DNA of 19,584 nt. It comes from an uncultured Collinsella sp. GTDB lineage: Bacteria; Actinomycetota; Coriobacteriia; Coriobacteriales; Coriobacteriaceae. Of this stretch, positions 6,111 through 13,490 are shown piece after piece; positions within the stretch are counted from its first letter, which is position 1; the number at the start of each line of letters is the position of its first letter. The position numbers and the translations under genes are program-made. Where the stretch lies: NCBI GenBank assembly GCA_958405195.1, contig CATYDM010000038.1, positions 1 to 19,584 of the forward strand. The letters are read 5' to 3'. The notes beneath the pieces were generated by a model. It worked only from the letters and a program-made list of their open reading frames with translations, made no database searches and was not told where the DNA came from.

Positions 6111-7562
6111 CTACTCGACCGTATTGACCGTTGCTGCCACGTTGCCGTCTGCCATGCGCACGCGGATGGCGTCGCCGGGCTTAAAGGTCTTGGCGCTCGT
6201 AGCCACACCATCATCGCTGTATGCGATGGAATAGCCACGGGCAAGCACCTTGAGCGGCGACAGGGCATCGAGCGACGCAGCAGCTCGGCCCAGGTCGGAC
6301 GCGGGTTTGCTGAGCATCGTACGTCCCTGATGCTCCAGACGGGAACTCGCAAGCGTGAGCGCATGGCGCTTGCCATCGAGTCCCGAGGTGCTTGTAGCCA
6401 GACGCTCGGGCAGGCGTTCAAAGCTGGATCGGAACGCCCCGACCGAGCGCGTTATGGCACCGGACAAACGATCGGCCGTCAAGGCAAGCTCTGACTCACG
6501 ACGCTCGACCATAAATGTCGGATCGTTGAGACACGGGCGGCATGCGGCCGCATCGAGCGCGTCGCCCAAGCGAGCCGTATAGGTATCCCAGGAACGACGG
6601 CCACGCTGATCGAGCATCTCCAGGTCGACCTGGGCCGACCCAATCATCGATGCCATCGCGGCACCCAGACGCTGATGGCGCGCCTCGAGCACATCGGCCA
6701 ACTCCGTCATGGCCGGCGCCACCGATTCGGCCGCCGCCGTGGGCGTGGAGGCGCGGCGGTCGCTCACCATGTCGCAAATCGAGGTATCGGGCTCATGGCC
6801 AATGCCGGTCACCACGGGCACAGGGCAAGCCGCCACCGCACGGGCAAGCTCCTCGTCGTTAAAGGTCATGAGGTCCTCGAAGGAACCGCCACCACGCACC
6901 AGCAAAATACAGTCGGGCGCTGGCGTAATGGCAGCGGCGCGGCGCAAGCCTTCAATAAGCTCTGCCGGCGCACCCTCGCCCTGGACCTTTGCGCCCACGC
7001 AGACGAGCTCGACGAGCGGGTTGCGTCGGCGCAATGTACGCTTGACGTCGTCGATTACCGCACCGGAAAGCGAGGTGACAACCGCCACGCGTGAGCAGAA
7101 CACCGGGATGCGGCGTTTGCGCGCTTCGTCCATCAGGCCCTCGCGGCGTAGCTTTTCGGCCAGTTGCGCCACTTGTTGACGCAGCAGACCCTCCCCCGCC
7201 AGCGAAAACGAGCGAGCGACAAAGCTCATACGACCCGTGGGCTTATAGAGGTTGAAGCTGCCCTTAAAGCTCACCTGCATGCCGTCACGCAGATCGAAGG
7301 TACGCTTGAGATAGGCGCCCTTCCAGATGATGCAGTCGACGGCGGCCGAGTCGTCTTTAATCTGGAAGTAGCAGTGGCCGCTTCGGGCGTTGGGACCACG
7401 GAAACCCGTGACCTCGCCCAGGACACTCAGCTGCGGAATGGCATCGAGCGCACCAGCGGCGATCTCCACCGCCTGGCTCACGCTGAGCTCCTTGCGCTCC
7501 TGCTCATCCGAACCGTCAAACTCGGCGGAAACGGCATTGCCGGTTAGATTCCAGCCTGCCAC
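6111..7562 (-). CDS. xseA: Exodeoxyribonuclease VII large subunit
   Basis: I choose the GTG start at 7562 (483 residues, MAGWNLTGN...) because a perfect AAAGGAGG stands 5 bases before it. The in-frame ATGs at 7580 and 7589 have no such site, and the 7580 ATG lies directly upstream of that element. An N-terminal OB-fold (about 27-125) binds single-stranded DNA. The catalytic domain shows RGGGSFEDLMTFN (223-235), GIGHEPDTSICDMVSDRRA (253-271) and STPTAAAE. A long coiled-coil follows, then the conserved LSPLKVLARGYSIA near the C-terminus. The enzyme acts with XseB on single-stranded DNA from either end. It heads the xseA-xseB-HIT operon. Confidence 0.95.
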   Translation of the reverse strand: MAGWNLTGNAVSAEFDGSDEQERKELSVSQAVEIAAGALDAIPQLSVLGEVTGFRGPNARSGHCYFQIKDDSAAVDCIIWKGAYLKRTFDLRDGMQVSFKGSFNLYKPTGRMSFVARSFSLAGEGLLRQQVAQLAEKLRREGLMDEARKRRIPVFCSRVAVVTSLSGAVIDDVKRTLRRRNPLVELVCVGAKVQGEGAPAELIEGLRRAAAITPAPDCILLVRGGGSFEDLMTFNDEELARAVAACPVPVVTGIGHEPDTSICDMVSDRRASTPTAAAESVAPAMTELADVLEARHQRLGAAMASMIGSAQVDLEMLDQRGRRSWDTYTARLGDALDAAACRPCLNDPTFMVERRESELALTADRLSGAITRSVGAFRSSFERLPERLATSTSGLDGKRHALTLASSRLEHQGRTMLSKPASDLGRAAASLDALSPLKVLARGYSIAYSDDGVATSAKTFKPGDAIRVRMADGNVAATVNTVE

Positions 7563-7631
7563 GCAGCCTCCTTTCGTCATCGTGCACAAGGGCTTCGGCC
7601 CTGCGCAAATTCAAGTCCAACACATAGTACA

Positions 7632-7661
7632 GCGCCGCGGGGACACGAATCCCCGCGGCGC
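7632..7661 (-). terminator. Stable GC hairpin after the zinc peptidase gene, possible terminator
   Basis: GCGCCGCGGGG (7632-7642) pairs perfectly with CCCCGCGGCGC (7651-7661) around an 8-base loop. It starts 16 bases after the peptidase stop on the minus strand. The following bases (TGTACTATG) do not form a T run, so it may be a rho-assisted or mRNA-end-stabilising hairpin. It separates this gene from xseA. Confidence 0.55.
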
Positions 7662-7677
7662 CCAGCGACCCAATTTG

Positions 7678-8382
7678 TTATCGGTTGGAGTTTCTGTTGT
7701 AGCGAGCCATAAGATAGAGCAGCTGAATAATCGAGGTGAGCGCAGCGGCAACATAGGTAAGCGCGGCGGCCGTCAGCACCTTCTTGGCACCGTTGACCTG
7801 CTTGGAACTCATACCCGACTGCTCAATATATGCCACGGCGCGGCGGCTGGCATCAATCTCGACCGGCAGCGTAACCAACTGGAACAACACACTAAACGAG
7901 AAGAAGATCAGCGCGAGGGTCGTGAGCCCGGCAATGTTCATAAACAGGCCCAAGAGCAACACGATGGTCCAGGTGTTCTGGGTAAAGTTGACGACCGGCA
8001 CGAGGGCGGTACGTACTTTCATCATGGCATAGCCGCTTTGACGCTGGGCGGCATGGCCCGCCTCGTGGCAGGCGACGGCAACGCTTGCGACCGAACCGCC
8101 CGAACGGTTGGCATCCGACAGATACAGGTTGTTATCCTGCGGGTTGTAATGGTCGGTGAGCTCACCGGCAACACCCTTGATACCCACGGCATTGCAACCG
8201 TTGGCGTCAAGCATGCGGCGAGCAACCGTGGCGCCCGTGTCGCCGTCCGAGCGAACCTTGGACCAGGTCTTGTACGTCGAATTGATATAGCTCTGCGCAG
8301 CAAGGCCAAGCACCGTGCAGACAAGAACAACCAGCAGGTACAGCGGGTCGATGCCAAAGCCGTATCCATAGTAATAAGGCAT
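7678..8382 (-). CDS. Membrane zinc metallopeptidase of the YugP type
   Basis: A 234-residue protein starting MPYYYGYGFGIDPLYLLVVL with GGAGG before the ATG; an upstream in-frame extension lacks a site. It has an N-terminal membrane segment (about 12-30), then a conserved soluble region with GVAGELTDHYNP and the zinc-binding motif HEAGH (106-110). Further hydrophobic segments follow at about 125-175 and near the C-terminus. This is the layout of the neutral zinc metallopeptidase 2 family (Bacillus YugP). The family is predicted to cleave membrane proteins, with physiological targets unknown to me. It stands alone between hairpins. Confidence 0.9.
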   Translation of the reverse strand: MPYYYGYGFGIDPLYLLVVLVCTVLGLAAQSYINSTYKTWSKVRSDGDTGATVARRMLDANGCNAVGIKGVAGELTDHYNPQDNNLYLSDANRSGGSVASVAVACHEAGHAAQRQSGYAMMKVRTALVPVVNFTQNTWTIVLLLGLFMNIAGLTTLALIFFSFSVLFQLVTLPVEIDASRRAVAYIEQSGMSSKQVNGAKKVLTAAALTYVAAALTSIIQLLYLMARYNRNSNR

Positions 8383-8474
8383 GCGAATTCCTCCGAGTCG
8401 AGTTACACGTTGGAGGCATTTTACCCATTCGACTGACCAGCAAATCAACATCAATGTTTTGCCAATGTCAGCGA

Positions 8475-8572
8475 AAACGGCCGAGAGCGAGCAAGGTGAC
8501 GTGAAAGAGAAGCGACGCGTACTTTGGTACGCGAGCGACGATTGAACGTCAGATTGCCGCTCTCGGCCGTTT
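8475..8572. repeat. Structured intergenic repeat, copy 1
   Basis: A 98-base nested inverted repeat. The outer arms 8475-8489 (AAACGGCCGAGAGCG) and 8558-8572 are perfect complements. Middle arms TGACGT (8497-8502) and ACGTCA (8546-8551) follow, and the inner stem is CGCGTAC/GTACGCG around TTTG. The 48-base core (8501-8548, minus strand) matches 14096-14143 on the plus strand at 43 of 48 positions, while the outer arms of the two copies are unrelated in sequence yet still pair. It lies in the 238-base gap between ribonuclease D and the zinc peptidase gene. Confidence 0.8.
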
Positions 8573-8585
8573 GCAGCGTCGAGCT

Positions 8586-8613
8586 GTTACGCGGTTTGGT
8601 AAAACCGCGTAAC
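8586..8613 (-). terminator. Hairpin after ribonuclease D, probable terminator
   Basis: GTTACGCGGTTT (8586-8597) pairs perfectly with AAACCGCGTAAC (8602-8613) around a four-base loop, 7 bases beyond the ribonuclease D stop. There is no T run after it on the minus strand, so termination strength is uncertain. Confidence 0.5.
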
Positions 8614-8620
8614 TATATAC

Positions 8621-9754
8621 CTACAGCAATTCGATTTTTCCGTCCTTCACGGTGAGTCCCATATTGCCGGAAAGCAGATCGTCCAGGCGCGAGCCCACAA
8701 GCTCAAAGCGCCAGCCTTCGCGCAAGGGGCTCTGCTCGGGATGCTCAATATAGTCGGCCAGGTCATCGCGCGAGGCAATGACCGAAGTCGCCACGCCCGA
8801 GCGCTCGGCAACCAGGCGGATGAGCGCGTACATCAGGTCCGTCACGCTCTCCAACTCCGGCGAAATCTGACGGTGCCCGCGCACCATGAGCGGCAGGCGA
8901 TCGTGCGGGCAGCTCGCGCCGCGCTTGATGGCCATGAGCGCACCGTCCACGTCGCGCTCCCCCAACTGATCGGTACCGCGGATACTACGGAACTCCTCAA
9001 CGCGCACGGGATTGCGCTTAACGAGCGCAAGCAGCGTGTCGTCGGACATGACCCACTTGCGCGGGATGTTACGGCGCTCGGCGCGGTCCTCGCGCCAGGC
9101 GGCGAGCTCGCGCGCGATGCCCAACTGGTGACGGCTGCACGAATTGATGCGTTTGACCTTGCGGAACGCCTCGTGGCGATCGGCGCGATAGTGCGACTCG
9201 TCAGCCAGCGGGCGCAGCTCGTCGAGCACCCAGTCCACACGGCCCAGCTCGCGCAGGCGGCTCATCATCTCGGTATAGGCGACGATCAGGTACTTGACGT
9301 CATCGATCGCATACTCAATCTGCTTATCGGTCAGCGGGCGGCGCGACCAGTCGGTCAGCGACTCGGTCTTGGGCAGCGATACGCCGCAGAACGTCTGAAC
9401 AAGCGCGCCATACGAAATCTGCTGGCGCTCGCCCAAAAAGGCGGCGGCGACCTGCGTATCGAAAATCGGTCGTGGCAGCACGCCCACGGTATGGAGCATG
9501 ACCTCCATATCCTGCGAGCACGCGTGGAAGACCTTGGTCACGCTCTCGTCGGCCATAAGCTCGGCCAGCGGCAATAGGTCGTCGATTACCAGGGGATCGA
9601 CCGCGACGCTCTCGGCAGGGGTGGCAATCTGAACCAAACACAGACGCGGGTGGAATGTGCGCTCGCGCAAAAACTCGGTATCGACGGCAATCGCGTCGAA
9701 CTCACGGGCGCGCTGGCAAAAGGCGAGTAGAGCCTGATGTGTGGAAATGTACAT
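8621..9754 (-). CDS. rnd: Ribonuclease D family 3'-5' exoribonuclease
   Basis: A 377-residue protein, the usual RNase D size. The DEDD exonuclease domain covers about 1-170 with AVDTEFLRERTFHPRLCLVQ (D25, E27), FHACSQDMEVM (D82) and YAIDDVKYL (D152 region). An HRDC nucleic-acid-binding domain follows at about 205-285 (CSRHQLGIARELAAWRE, then IPRKWVMSDDTLLAL). RNase D trims 3' ends of tRNA precursors and other small RNAs. I take the ATG at 9754 because the family motifs begin right after it. The preceding site is weak (GGGT), and an upstream in-frame ATG at 9790 would add 12 residues. It is divergent from the lipid kinase gene. Confidence 0.92.
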   Translation of the reverse strand: MYISTHQALLAFCQRAREFDAIAVDTEFLRERTFHPRLCLVQIATPAESVAVDPLVIDDLLPLAELMADESVTKVFHACSQDMEVMLHTVGVLPRPIFDTQVAAAFLGERQQISYGALVQTFCGVSLPKTESLTDWSRRPLTDKQIEYAIDDVKYLIVAYTEMMSRLRELGRVDWVLDELRPLADESHYRADRHEAFRKVKRINSCSRHQLGIARELAAWREDRAERRNIPRKWVMSDDTLLALVKRNPVRVEEFRSIRGTDQLGERDVDGALMAIKRGASCPHDRLPLMVRGHRQISPELESVTDLMYALIRLVAERSGVATSVIASRDDLADYIEHPEQSPLREGWRFELVGSRLDDLLSGNMGLTVKDGKIELL

Positions 9755-9818
9755 ATCAACCCATCGAATAAGGTTAGGCCCGAAAAACACGGGTAGGATA
9801 TCGGCATTGCCTTACAAC

Positions 9819-9824
9819 TATACT
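9819..9824 (+). promoter_or_regulatory. Possible -10 box of the lipid kinase gene
   Basis: TATACT lies 28 bases before the ATG in the divergent gap. No convincing -35 hexamer sits 17 bases upstream, so this is a weak call. Confidence 0.3.
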
Positions 9825-9852
9825 CGGTTAGTCACAGAACGGGAACGTAAGT

Positions 9853-10770
9853 ATGCGCTGCCTTATCATCCACAACCCGGCATCGGGCCCCAGCTCAGAT
9901 GAAATCTACGCATTCACGCACGCCCTCGCGCAGGGCGGCGACGAGGTCGTGATGCGTTTTATCGGCGATGGCATGGAGCCCGAGGATGCCGTGGCAGACG
10001 TGCGCGAGTTTGATCGCGTGGTCGTTTCGGGCGGCGACGGCACCGTCTCCAACGTGCTCGACCAGATGCGCGGGTGCGGTGTCCCCACGCTCGTCTTCCC
10101 CTCCGGCACAGCCTGTCTATTCTTTAACAACATCGGTAATGCCCCCGAGGCAGCGGCGCTCGCCAAGGCCTGCCGTGCCGGTCGCACGGTCAAAGTCGAC
10201 ATGGGTGAGCTCTTTTGGCTCGACGAGAACGGCAACGAGAAGCGCCACGGCTTTATCATCATCGCCGGCTCGGGCTTCGACGCCGAGATCATGATGAAGG
10301 CCGCCCCCACCAAAAACGACATCGGCGAGATCGCTTACTTCCTCTCCGCGCTCGCCACGCCCAATCCCACGGTGGCGCACTTTACGATTGAGCATGACGG
10401 CATTGTCGAGGAGCTCGACGGCATCTGCTGCATGGCCGGCAACACCTCGGTCATCCAAAACGACATCAACCTGTTCCCCGACTGCCGTATGAACGATGGC
10501 ATGGTCGACATTGCGGTCATCGAACCCGTAAAAACTGTGCAGCTTCTACCGACTGTGATCACCGCCGCACTCGACCCCGCCGGCAAGGTACTCGGCCGCC
10601 CGCAGTTCAAGATCATCCAGACCAAGGAAGCCAAGATCACCTGCACCCCGTCGCTGGGCATGCAGTTCGATGGCGAGATCATCTCCAGCAATTCGGGCGT
10701 CTTTGGAGCCCGCGCGCTTCCGCAATGCCTCGACCTCATCGTCGACGAATTCTCCCCGCTCGGAAAATAG
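9853..10770 (+). CDS. Diacylglycerol/lipid kinase family protein
   Basis: A 305-residue protein. It opens with MRCLIIHNPASGP, the first strand and phosphate loop of the DAGK catalytic fold, followed by VVVSGGDGTVSNVLD with the nucleotide-binding GGDGT at 60-64. The C-terminal half has GSGFDAEIM and LFPDCRMNDGMVDIAVIEP, both typical of YegS/DgkB-like lipid kinases, and ends with IQTKEAKITC and LGMQFDGEI. The loop that is normally GTxNDFAR reads GTACLFFNN (85-93), lacking the usual Asn-Asp pair. These enzymes phosphorylate diacylglycerol or related lipids at the membrane. The missing Asn-Asp makes the substrate, or even the activity, uncertain. A small membrane-protein gene follows directly. 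Confidence 0.85.
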   Translation: MRCLIIHNPASGPSSDEIYAFTHALAQGGDEVVMRFIGDGMEPEDAVADVREFDRVVVSGGDGTVSNVLDQMRGCGVPTLVFPSGTACLFFNNIGNAPEAAALAKACRAGRTVKVDMGELFWLDENGNEKRHGFIIIAGSGFDAEIMMKAAPTKNDIGEIAYFLSALATPNPTVAHFTIEHDGIVEELDGICCMAGNTSVIQNDINLFPDCRMNDGMVDIAVIEPVKTVQLLPTVITAALDPAGKVLGRPQFKIIQTKEAKITCTPSLGMQFDGEIISSNSGVFGARALPQCLDLIVDEFSPLGK

Positions 10771-10779
10771 GAGGACCCT

Positions 10780-10872
10780 ATGAACGACAATCCCCTGCTC
10801 GGCTTTATCATCATCGTTTTGGCCATGCTCGTCGGCTATGCGATCAACGTGATCCACCGCCGGAAGAAGTAA
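10780..10872 (+). CDS. Small single-span membrane protein (30 residues)
   Basis: A 30-codon reading frame starting ATG at 10780, with GGAGG overlapping the lipid kinase stop codon (spacing 7). The product is MNDNPLL followed by a strongly hydrophobic stretch (residues 6-25, GFIIIVLAMLVGYAINVI) and a basic tail HRRKK. The layout predicts one membrane span with the basic C-terminus inside. Its strong ribosome binding site, 9-base gap to the lipid kinase gene and a terminator 36 bases after the stop argue that it is a real, co-transcribed gene. I recognise no family; a partner or regulator of the lipid kinase is an inference from position only. Confidence 0.75.
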   Translation: MNDNPLLGFIIIVLAMLVGYAINVIHRRKK

Positions 10873-10908
10873 TTCCACATTGGTATGATATTCATCCAAT
10901 TATCGTCT

Positions 10909-10943
10909 CCCCTGCTGTTTATGCATTTGCCAAACAGCAGGGG
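10909..10943 (+). terminator. Terminator of the lipid kinase-small protein operon
   Basis: CCCCTGCTGTTT (10909-10920) pairs perfectly with AAACAGCAGGGG (10932-10943), followed by ATCTTCATTT. It opens the 306-base gap before the dipeptidase gene. The rest of that gap holds a promoter candidate and a leader hairpin, listed separately. Confidence 0.85.
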
Positions 10944-11004
10944 ATCTTCATTTCAGGCATTCCCAGCTACTTTATTCGGCTACAGTAATTACAGGGCGTC
11001 TTTA

Positions 11005-11033
11005 TTAAAGTAAAGCTACAAACTGAGTACAAT
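11005..11033 (+). promoter_or_regulatory. Probable promoter of the dipeptidase gene
   Basis: TTAAAG (11005-11010) and TACAAT (11028-11033) stand 17 bases apart in an AT-rich stretch. A start near 11040 would give a leader of about 140 bases. Confidence 0.5.
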
Positions 11034-11136
11034 TAACCGCTCGTCGCATATTTCATCACGCTTATCGAGTAAGTGTCTTTCATAGATGAATATTGTTTCC
11101 AGTTCGTTACGCTAATGGGGTGTCTTTATTGGCTGA

Positions 11137-11158
11137 AGCCCTCTGGCGACAGAGGGCT
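11137..11158 (+). other. Leader hairpin just before the dipeptidase gene
   Basis: AGCCCTCT (11137-11144) pairs perfectly with AGAGGGCT (11151-11158), followed by TTCG. It ends 20 bases before the ATG and just ahead of the GGGAGGG ribosome binding site. It could stabilise the mRNA 5' end or act as a weak attenuator. No alternative pairing was seen. Confidence 0.45.
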
Positions 11159-11178
11159 TTCGCACGCTGGGAGGGAAA

Positions 11179-13092
11179 ATGAGGAAAACTCACCCCGTCA
11201 ACGCGCTCAAGAAGCTAGGCATAGGCCTCGCCTTTGGAGCTGCAACCATCATGTCCATGCCGACATCTGCGCTCGCCTGCACGCAGATATACATGGGCAA
11301 AAACCTTACGGCCGACGGCAACACGTACTACGGCCGCGCCGAGGACTTTGGCAAGCGCTATCTTAAGCACTACGGCATCGAACCTGCCCACGAACCTGGC
11401 TTTAAGTACAGCTCGATTGAATCTGCTTTTGAATACACTTCGAACAAGCCTACCTATCGCTACAGCTATGTACGCGACCACCCCTCCAACTGGATGGGTC
11501 GCACCGACGCCTACTCCGAGGCCGGCATCAACGAGAAGGGCGTCTCCTGCTCCGCCACGCTAAGCACCTCCTATAACGAGGAGGCCGCTGCAGCAGACCC
11601 CATCGATGAGGAAGTGGGTCTGGGCGAGTACAGTTACGGCAGCATCATCCTGGGCGAGAGCGCCACGGCCCGCGAGGGCGTCGAGCTTCTCGGCAGCCTG
11701 ATCGATGATCAAGGCGTCTGTACCAACGACCAGATCATCATCGCCGACAACAACGAGACCTGGCTGTTCGCCACACTTTCCGCCCATCAGTGGATCGCCA
11801 TGAAGCTCGCTGACGACGTCGCGTCGCTCAACCCTAATATCGGGAGCCTCAACTACGATGTCGACCTCAATGACACCGAGAATTGCCTCCACTCTGAAAA
11901 GATCCAATCCATGCCCGAAGAAAAGGGCTTCGCCGAGTACACCGACGGCAAGTTCGATGTTGCCAGAACCTATGGCGAGAGACTCGATAAGACTGGCATG
12001 CATCAGTGGACTCGCTATGTCCAGGGCCGAGACTACTTCATGAACCCGCTTACCAAGGACGCCGACTACACCATCGTCAACGACAACGGCAGCGTCGGCG
12101 CATCCGTCAGCGAGATCCAGCCCTTGTTCTTCAAGCCTGGCAAGTCTGGCTGGAGCACCTTTGAGCTGATTCGTGCCTTTGGCAACCGCGGCGAAAATGT
12201 CCCCGGCCTTAACGCCAACACCGACGGCGCCTACGCCATCGGCACCGAGCGCAACACCGAGATCAACCTCTTCCAGATTCGTCGCGGCCTTGATCCCCAG
12301 GTTGCCACCATCCAGTGGGAGATGCTCTCCCGCGCTGCGTATTCCGTCGCCATCCCGTTGTACTCCGCTCTGATAACTGAGGTCAGCCCGTACTTCAGCG
12401 ATCAGACCGTCTCCTTCGATCACTGCAAACAGACTGACGTCGTGTACAACGAGGAGCCCGAGAACTCAATCAACTACGCTCTCATGGACATCAGCTCGCT
12501 CTGCTTTGAGAACCCTGACACCCTTGGTATCAGCGTCCGTGCCTACCTCGATGCGCTCCAGAATGAGCTCATCGAGCAGAACAAGGAAGTTGACGCCGCC
12601 ATGCTGGCCGAAACGACCACCGAGGGCCGCACCGCTCTGGCCAACAAGGCCGGCAAGGCTGCTACCGAGAACACCTACGTCAAGTGCAAGGCCCTGCTCC
12701 AGGAGATGCGCGCCTATCAGAAAGCCGGAAACTTTGACGAGCCCTTCACTCCGAGCGATCTGAACACTGAGACCAACGGCCTCAAGGTGTCCATCACCTA
12801 CGCCAAGGATGCTCTTGCCACCGATCCGGTCACCCCGGATCAGCCCGGCACTCCTGAGCAGCCTGGCACTCCCGAGCAGCCCGCTAAGCCCGAACAGCCC
12901 ACCACCAAGCCCGAGAAGCCTGGCAAGTCGGACACCACGACCACGGTAACCACCAACAAGACGAACACCAAGGGCGGCCTGCCCACCACTGGCGATCGTT
13001 TTGATGGCCGCATGGTGGCCGCATTCGCCATCGCTGGCGTTGTCGTCATCTCCGCAGGCGGTTATTTCCTCTACCGTCGCAATAAGGAGTAA
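11179..13092 (+). CDS. Secreted, wall-anchored C69-family dipeptidase
   Basis: A 637-residue surface protein. Residues 1-33 form a signal peptide (MRKTH, hydrophobic core, SALA). The next residue is Cys34 in CTQIYMGKNLTADG, the N-terminal nucleophile region of C69 (PepD/dipeptidase A) Ntn hydrolases. Signal cleavage would thus expose the catalytic cysteine directly. The hydrolase domain runs to about 480-560, with YGRAEDFG, DAYSEAGINEKGVSCSAT and WLFATLSAHQWIAMKL. A proline-rich spacer of PGTPEQ/PAKPEQ units (about 553-580) leads to the sortase signal LPTTG (601-605), a membrane span and the basic tail YRRNKE. It should hydrolyse dipeptides outside the cell while fixed to the wall. GGGAGGG precedes the ATG. 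SALAC loosely resembles a lipobox, so lipidation is an alternative, but the LPTTG makes wall anchoring the better reading. Confidence 0.92.
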   Translation: MRKTHPVNALKKLGIGLAFGAATIMSMPTSALACTQIYMGKNLTADGNTYYGRAEDFGKRYLKHYGIEPAHEPGFKYSSIESAFEYTSNKPTYRYSYVRDHPSNWMGRTDAYSEAGINEKGVSCSATLSTSYNEEAAAADPIDEEVGLGEYSYGSIILGESATAREGVELLGSLIDDQGVCTNDQIIIADNNETWLFATLSAHQWIAMKLADDVASLNPNIGSLNYDVDLNDTENCLHSEKIQSMPEEKGFAEYTDGKFDVARTYGERLDKTGMHQWTRYVQGRDYFMNPLTKDADYTIVNDNGSVGASVSEIQPLFFKPGKSGWSTFELIRAFGNRGENVPGLNANTDGAYAIGTERNTEINLFQIRRGLDPQVATIQWEMLSRAAYSVAIPLYSALITEVSPYFSDQTVSFDHCKQTDVVYNEEPENSINYALMDISSLCFENPDTLGISVRAYLDALQNELIEQNKEVDAAMLAETTTEGRTALANKAGKAATENTYVKCKALLQEMRAYQKAGNFDEPFTPSDLNTETNGLKVSITYAKDALATDPVTPDQPGTPEQPGTPEQPAKPEQPTTKPEKPGKSDTTTTVTTNKTNTKGGLPTTGDRFDGRMVAAFAIAGVVVISAGGYFLYRRNKE

Positions 13093-13103
13093 CGTCTTAG
13101 CTG

Positions 13104-13137
13104 AGCGGGCAAGGCAGCAATGGCAGCCTCGCCCGCT
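13104..13137 (+). terminator. Hairpin after the dipeptidase gene, probable terminator
   Basis: AGCGGGC (13104-13110) pairs with GCCCGCT (13131-13137), and inner AGGC/GCCT arms extend the stem. It starts 12 bases after the stop. A T run appears only 9 bases later (CCTTTTG), so it is an imperfect intrinsic terminator. Confidence 0.55.
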
Positions 13138-13211
13138 TAACCCGCCTTTTGACCGACGGGAAACCCGCCTGAAATCTTTTCAAAATAGATTTCCCCGCAC
13201 ACACTTTGCTG

Positions 13212-13220
13212 TGCTATAGT
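13212..13220 (+). promoter_or_regulatory. Extended -10 promoter of the tryptophan leader and ECF operon
   Basis: TGCTATAGT is an extended -10 element (TGn plus TATAGT at 13215-13220). No strong -35 lies 17-18 bases upstream (TTCCCC region), which extended -10 promoters tolerate. The box sits in an imperfect palindrome, GCTG-TG-CTATAG-TG-CAGC (13208-13225), so a repressor could also bind here. The predicted start near 13227 leaves a 52-base untranslated leader before the leader-peptide ATG. Confidence 0.6.
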
Positions 13221-13278
13221 GCAGCGCAACAGCAACTAGGTGCGACCGTACCATGGCATCACGAAAGGAGCCACCGAC

Positions 13279-13347
13279 ATGAAGAACGCGATGAAGTCTC
13301 TCAACAACTGGTGGTGGCGTGATGCGAATACGATCGGTCGACAGTGA
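13279..13347 (+). CDS. Tryptophan leader peptide (22 residues, three consecutive Trp)
   Basis: A short frame with an excellent AAAGGAG 7 bases before ATG. It reads MKNAMKSLNNWWWRDANTIGRQ in part: Trp codons TGG-TGG-TGG at 13309-13317 are codons 11-13, and TGA is at 13345-13347. Trp is the rarest residue in most proteins, so three in a row in a 22-codon frame ending 37 bases before an intrinsic terminator is the classic signature of ribosome-mediated attenuation. When charged tRNA-Trp is scarce the ribosome should stall on these codons and change the folding of the leader RNA downstream. The controlled genes are the ECF transporter genes that follow, which is the basis for predicting that they import tryptophan. 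Confidence 0.88.
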   Translation: MKNAMKSLNNWWWRDANTIGRQ

Positions 13348-13414
13348 GTCCCTCACGCCTGTTTTTGCGCTCTAGGTGATTGGAAGGCCTCCGGTTTCGA
13401 CCGGGGGCCTTTTT
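13316..13414 (+). promoter_or_regulatory. Attenuator region with competing RNA pairings
   Basis: GGCGTGA (13316-13322), beginning in the last Trp codon, pairs perfectly with TCACGCC (13353-13359). CGGTCGA (13335-13341), in the last leader codons, pairs perfectly with TCGACCG (13397-13403), which spans the loop and 3' arm of the terminator. A ribosome stalled on the Trp codons would leave 13335-13341 free to break the terminator. A ribosome at the leader stop would cover it and let the terminator form. This assignment of the antiterminator is my inference. GTGAG/CTCAC (13344-13356) is a further small hairpin. Confidence 0.6.
13385..13414 (+). terminator. Attenuator terminator before the ECF S-component gene
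   Basis: AGGCCTCCGGT (13385-13395) pairs with ACCGGGGGCCT (13400-13410) around a TTCG tetraloop, with a single G-U pair, and runs directly into five T residues (13410-13414). It is a textbook intrinsic terminator that lies 37 bases after the leader stop and 76 bases before the S-component ATG. A terminator in this position makes sense only as a conditional one. Confidence 0.9.
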
Positions 13415-13490
13415 CTATCTCGAGCCCGATCGCATTCGCATCACGCGCCTCCGCTTTCTCTTGCACTCCCATTCCGAAAGGATTTTCACC

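Noticed and set aside
11073..11366. A 97-codon plus-strand frame overlapping the dipeptidase start
   Set aside because: It has no ribosome binding site, overlaps the signal-peptide region of a clear gene in another frame, and includes the leader hairpin; no recognisable protein.
13380..13490. N-terminal extension of the ECF S component to the ATG at 13380
   Set aside because: The extension would encode the attenuator hairpin, lacks a ribosome binding site and adds no hydrophobic segment; the ATG at 13491 has AAAGGA.
13227..13490. T-box or metabolite riboswitch before the ECF genes
   Set aside because: No T-box consensus or known riboswitch core is visible. The Trp-rich leader frame plus terminator explains the region better.
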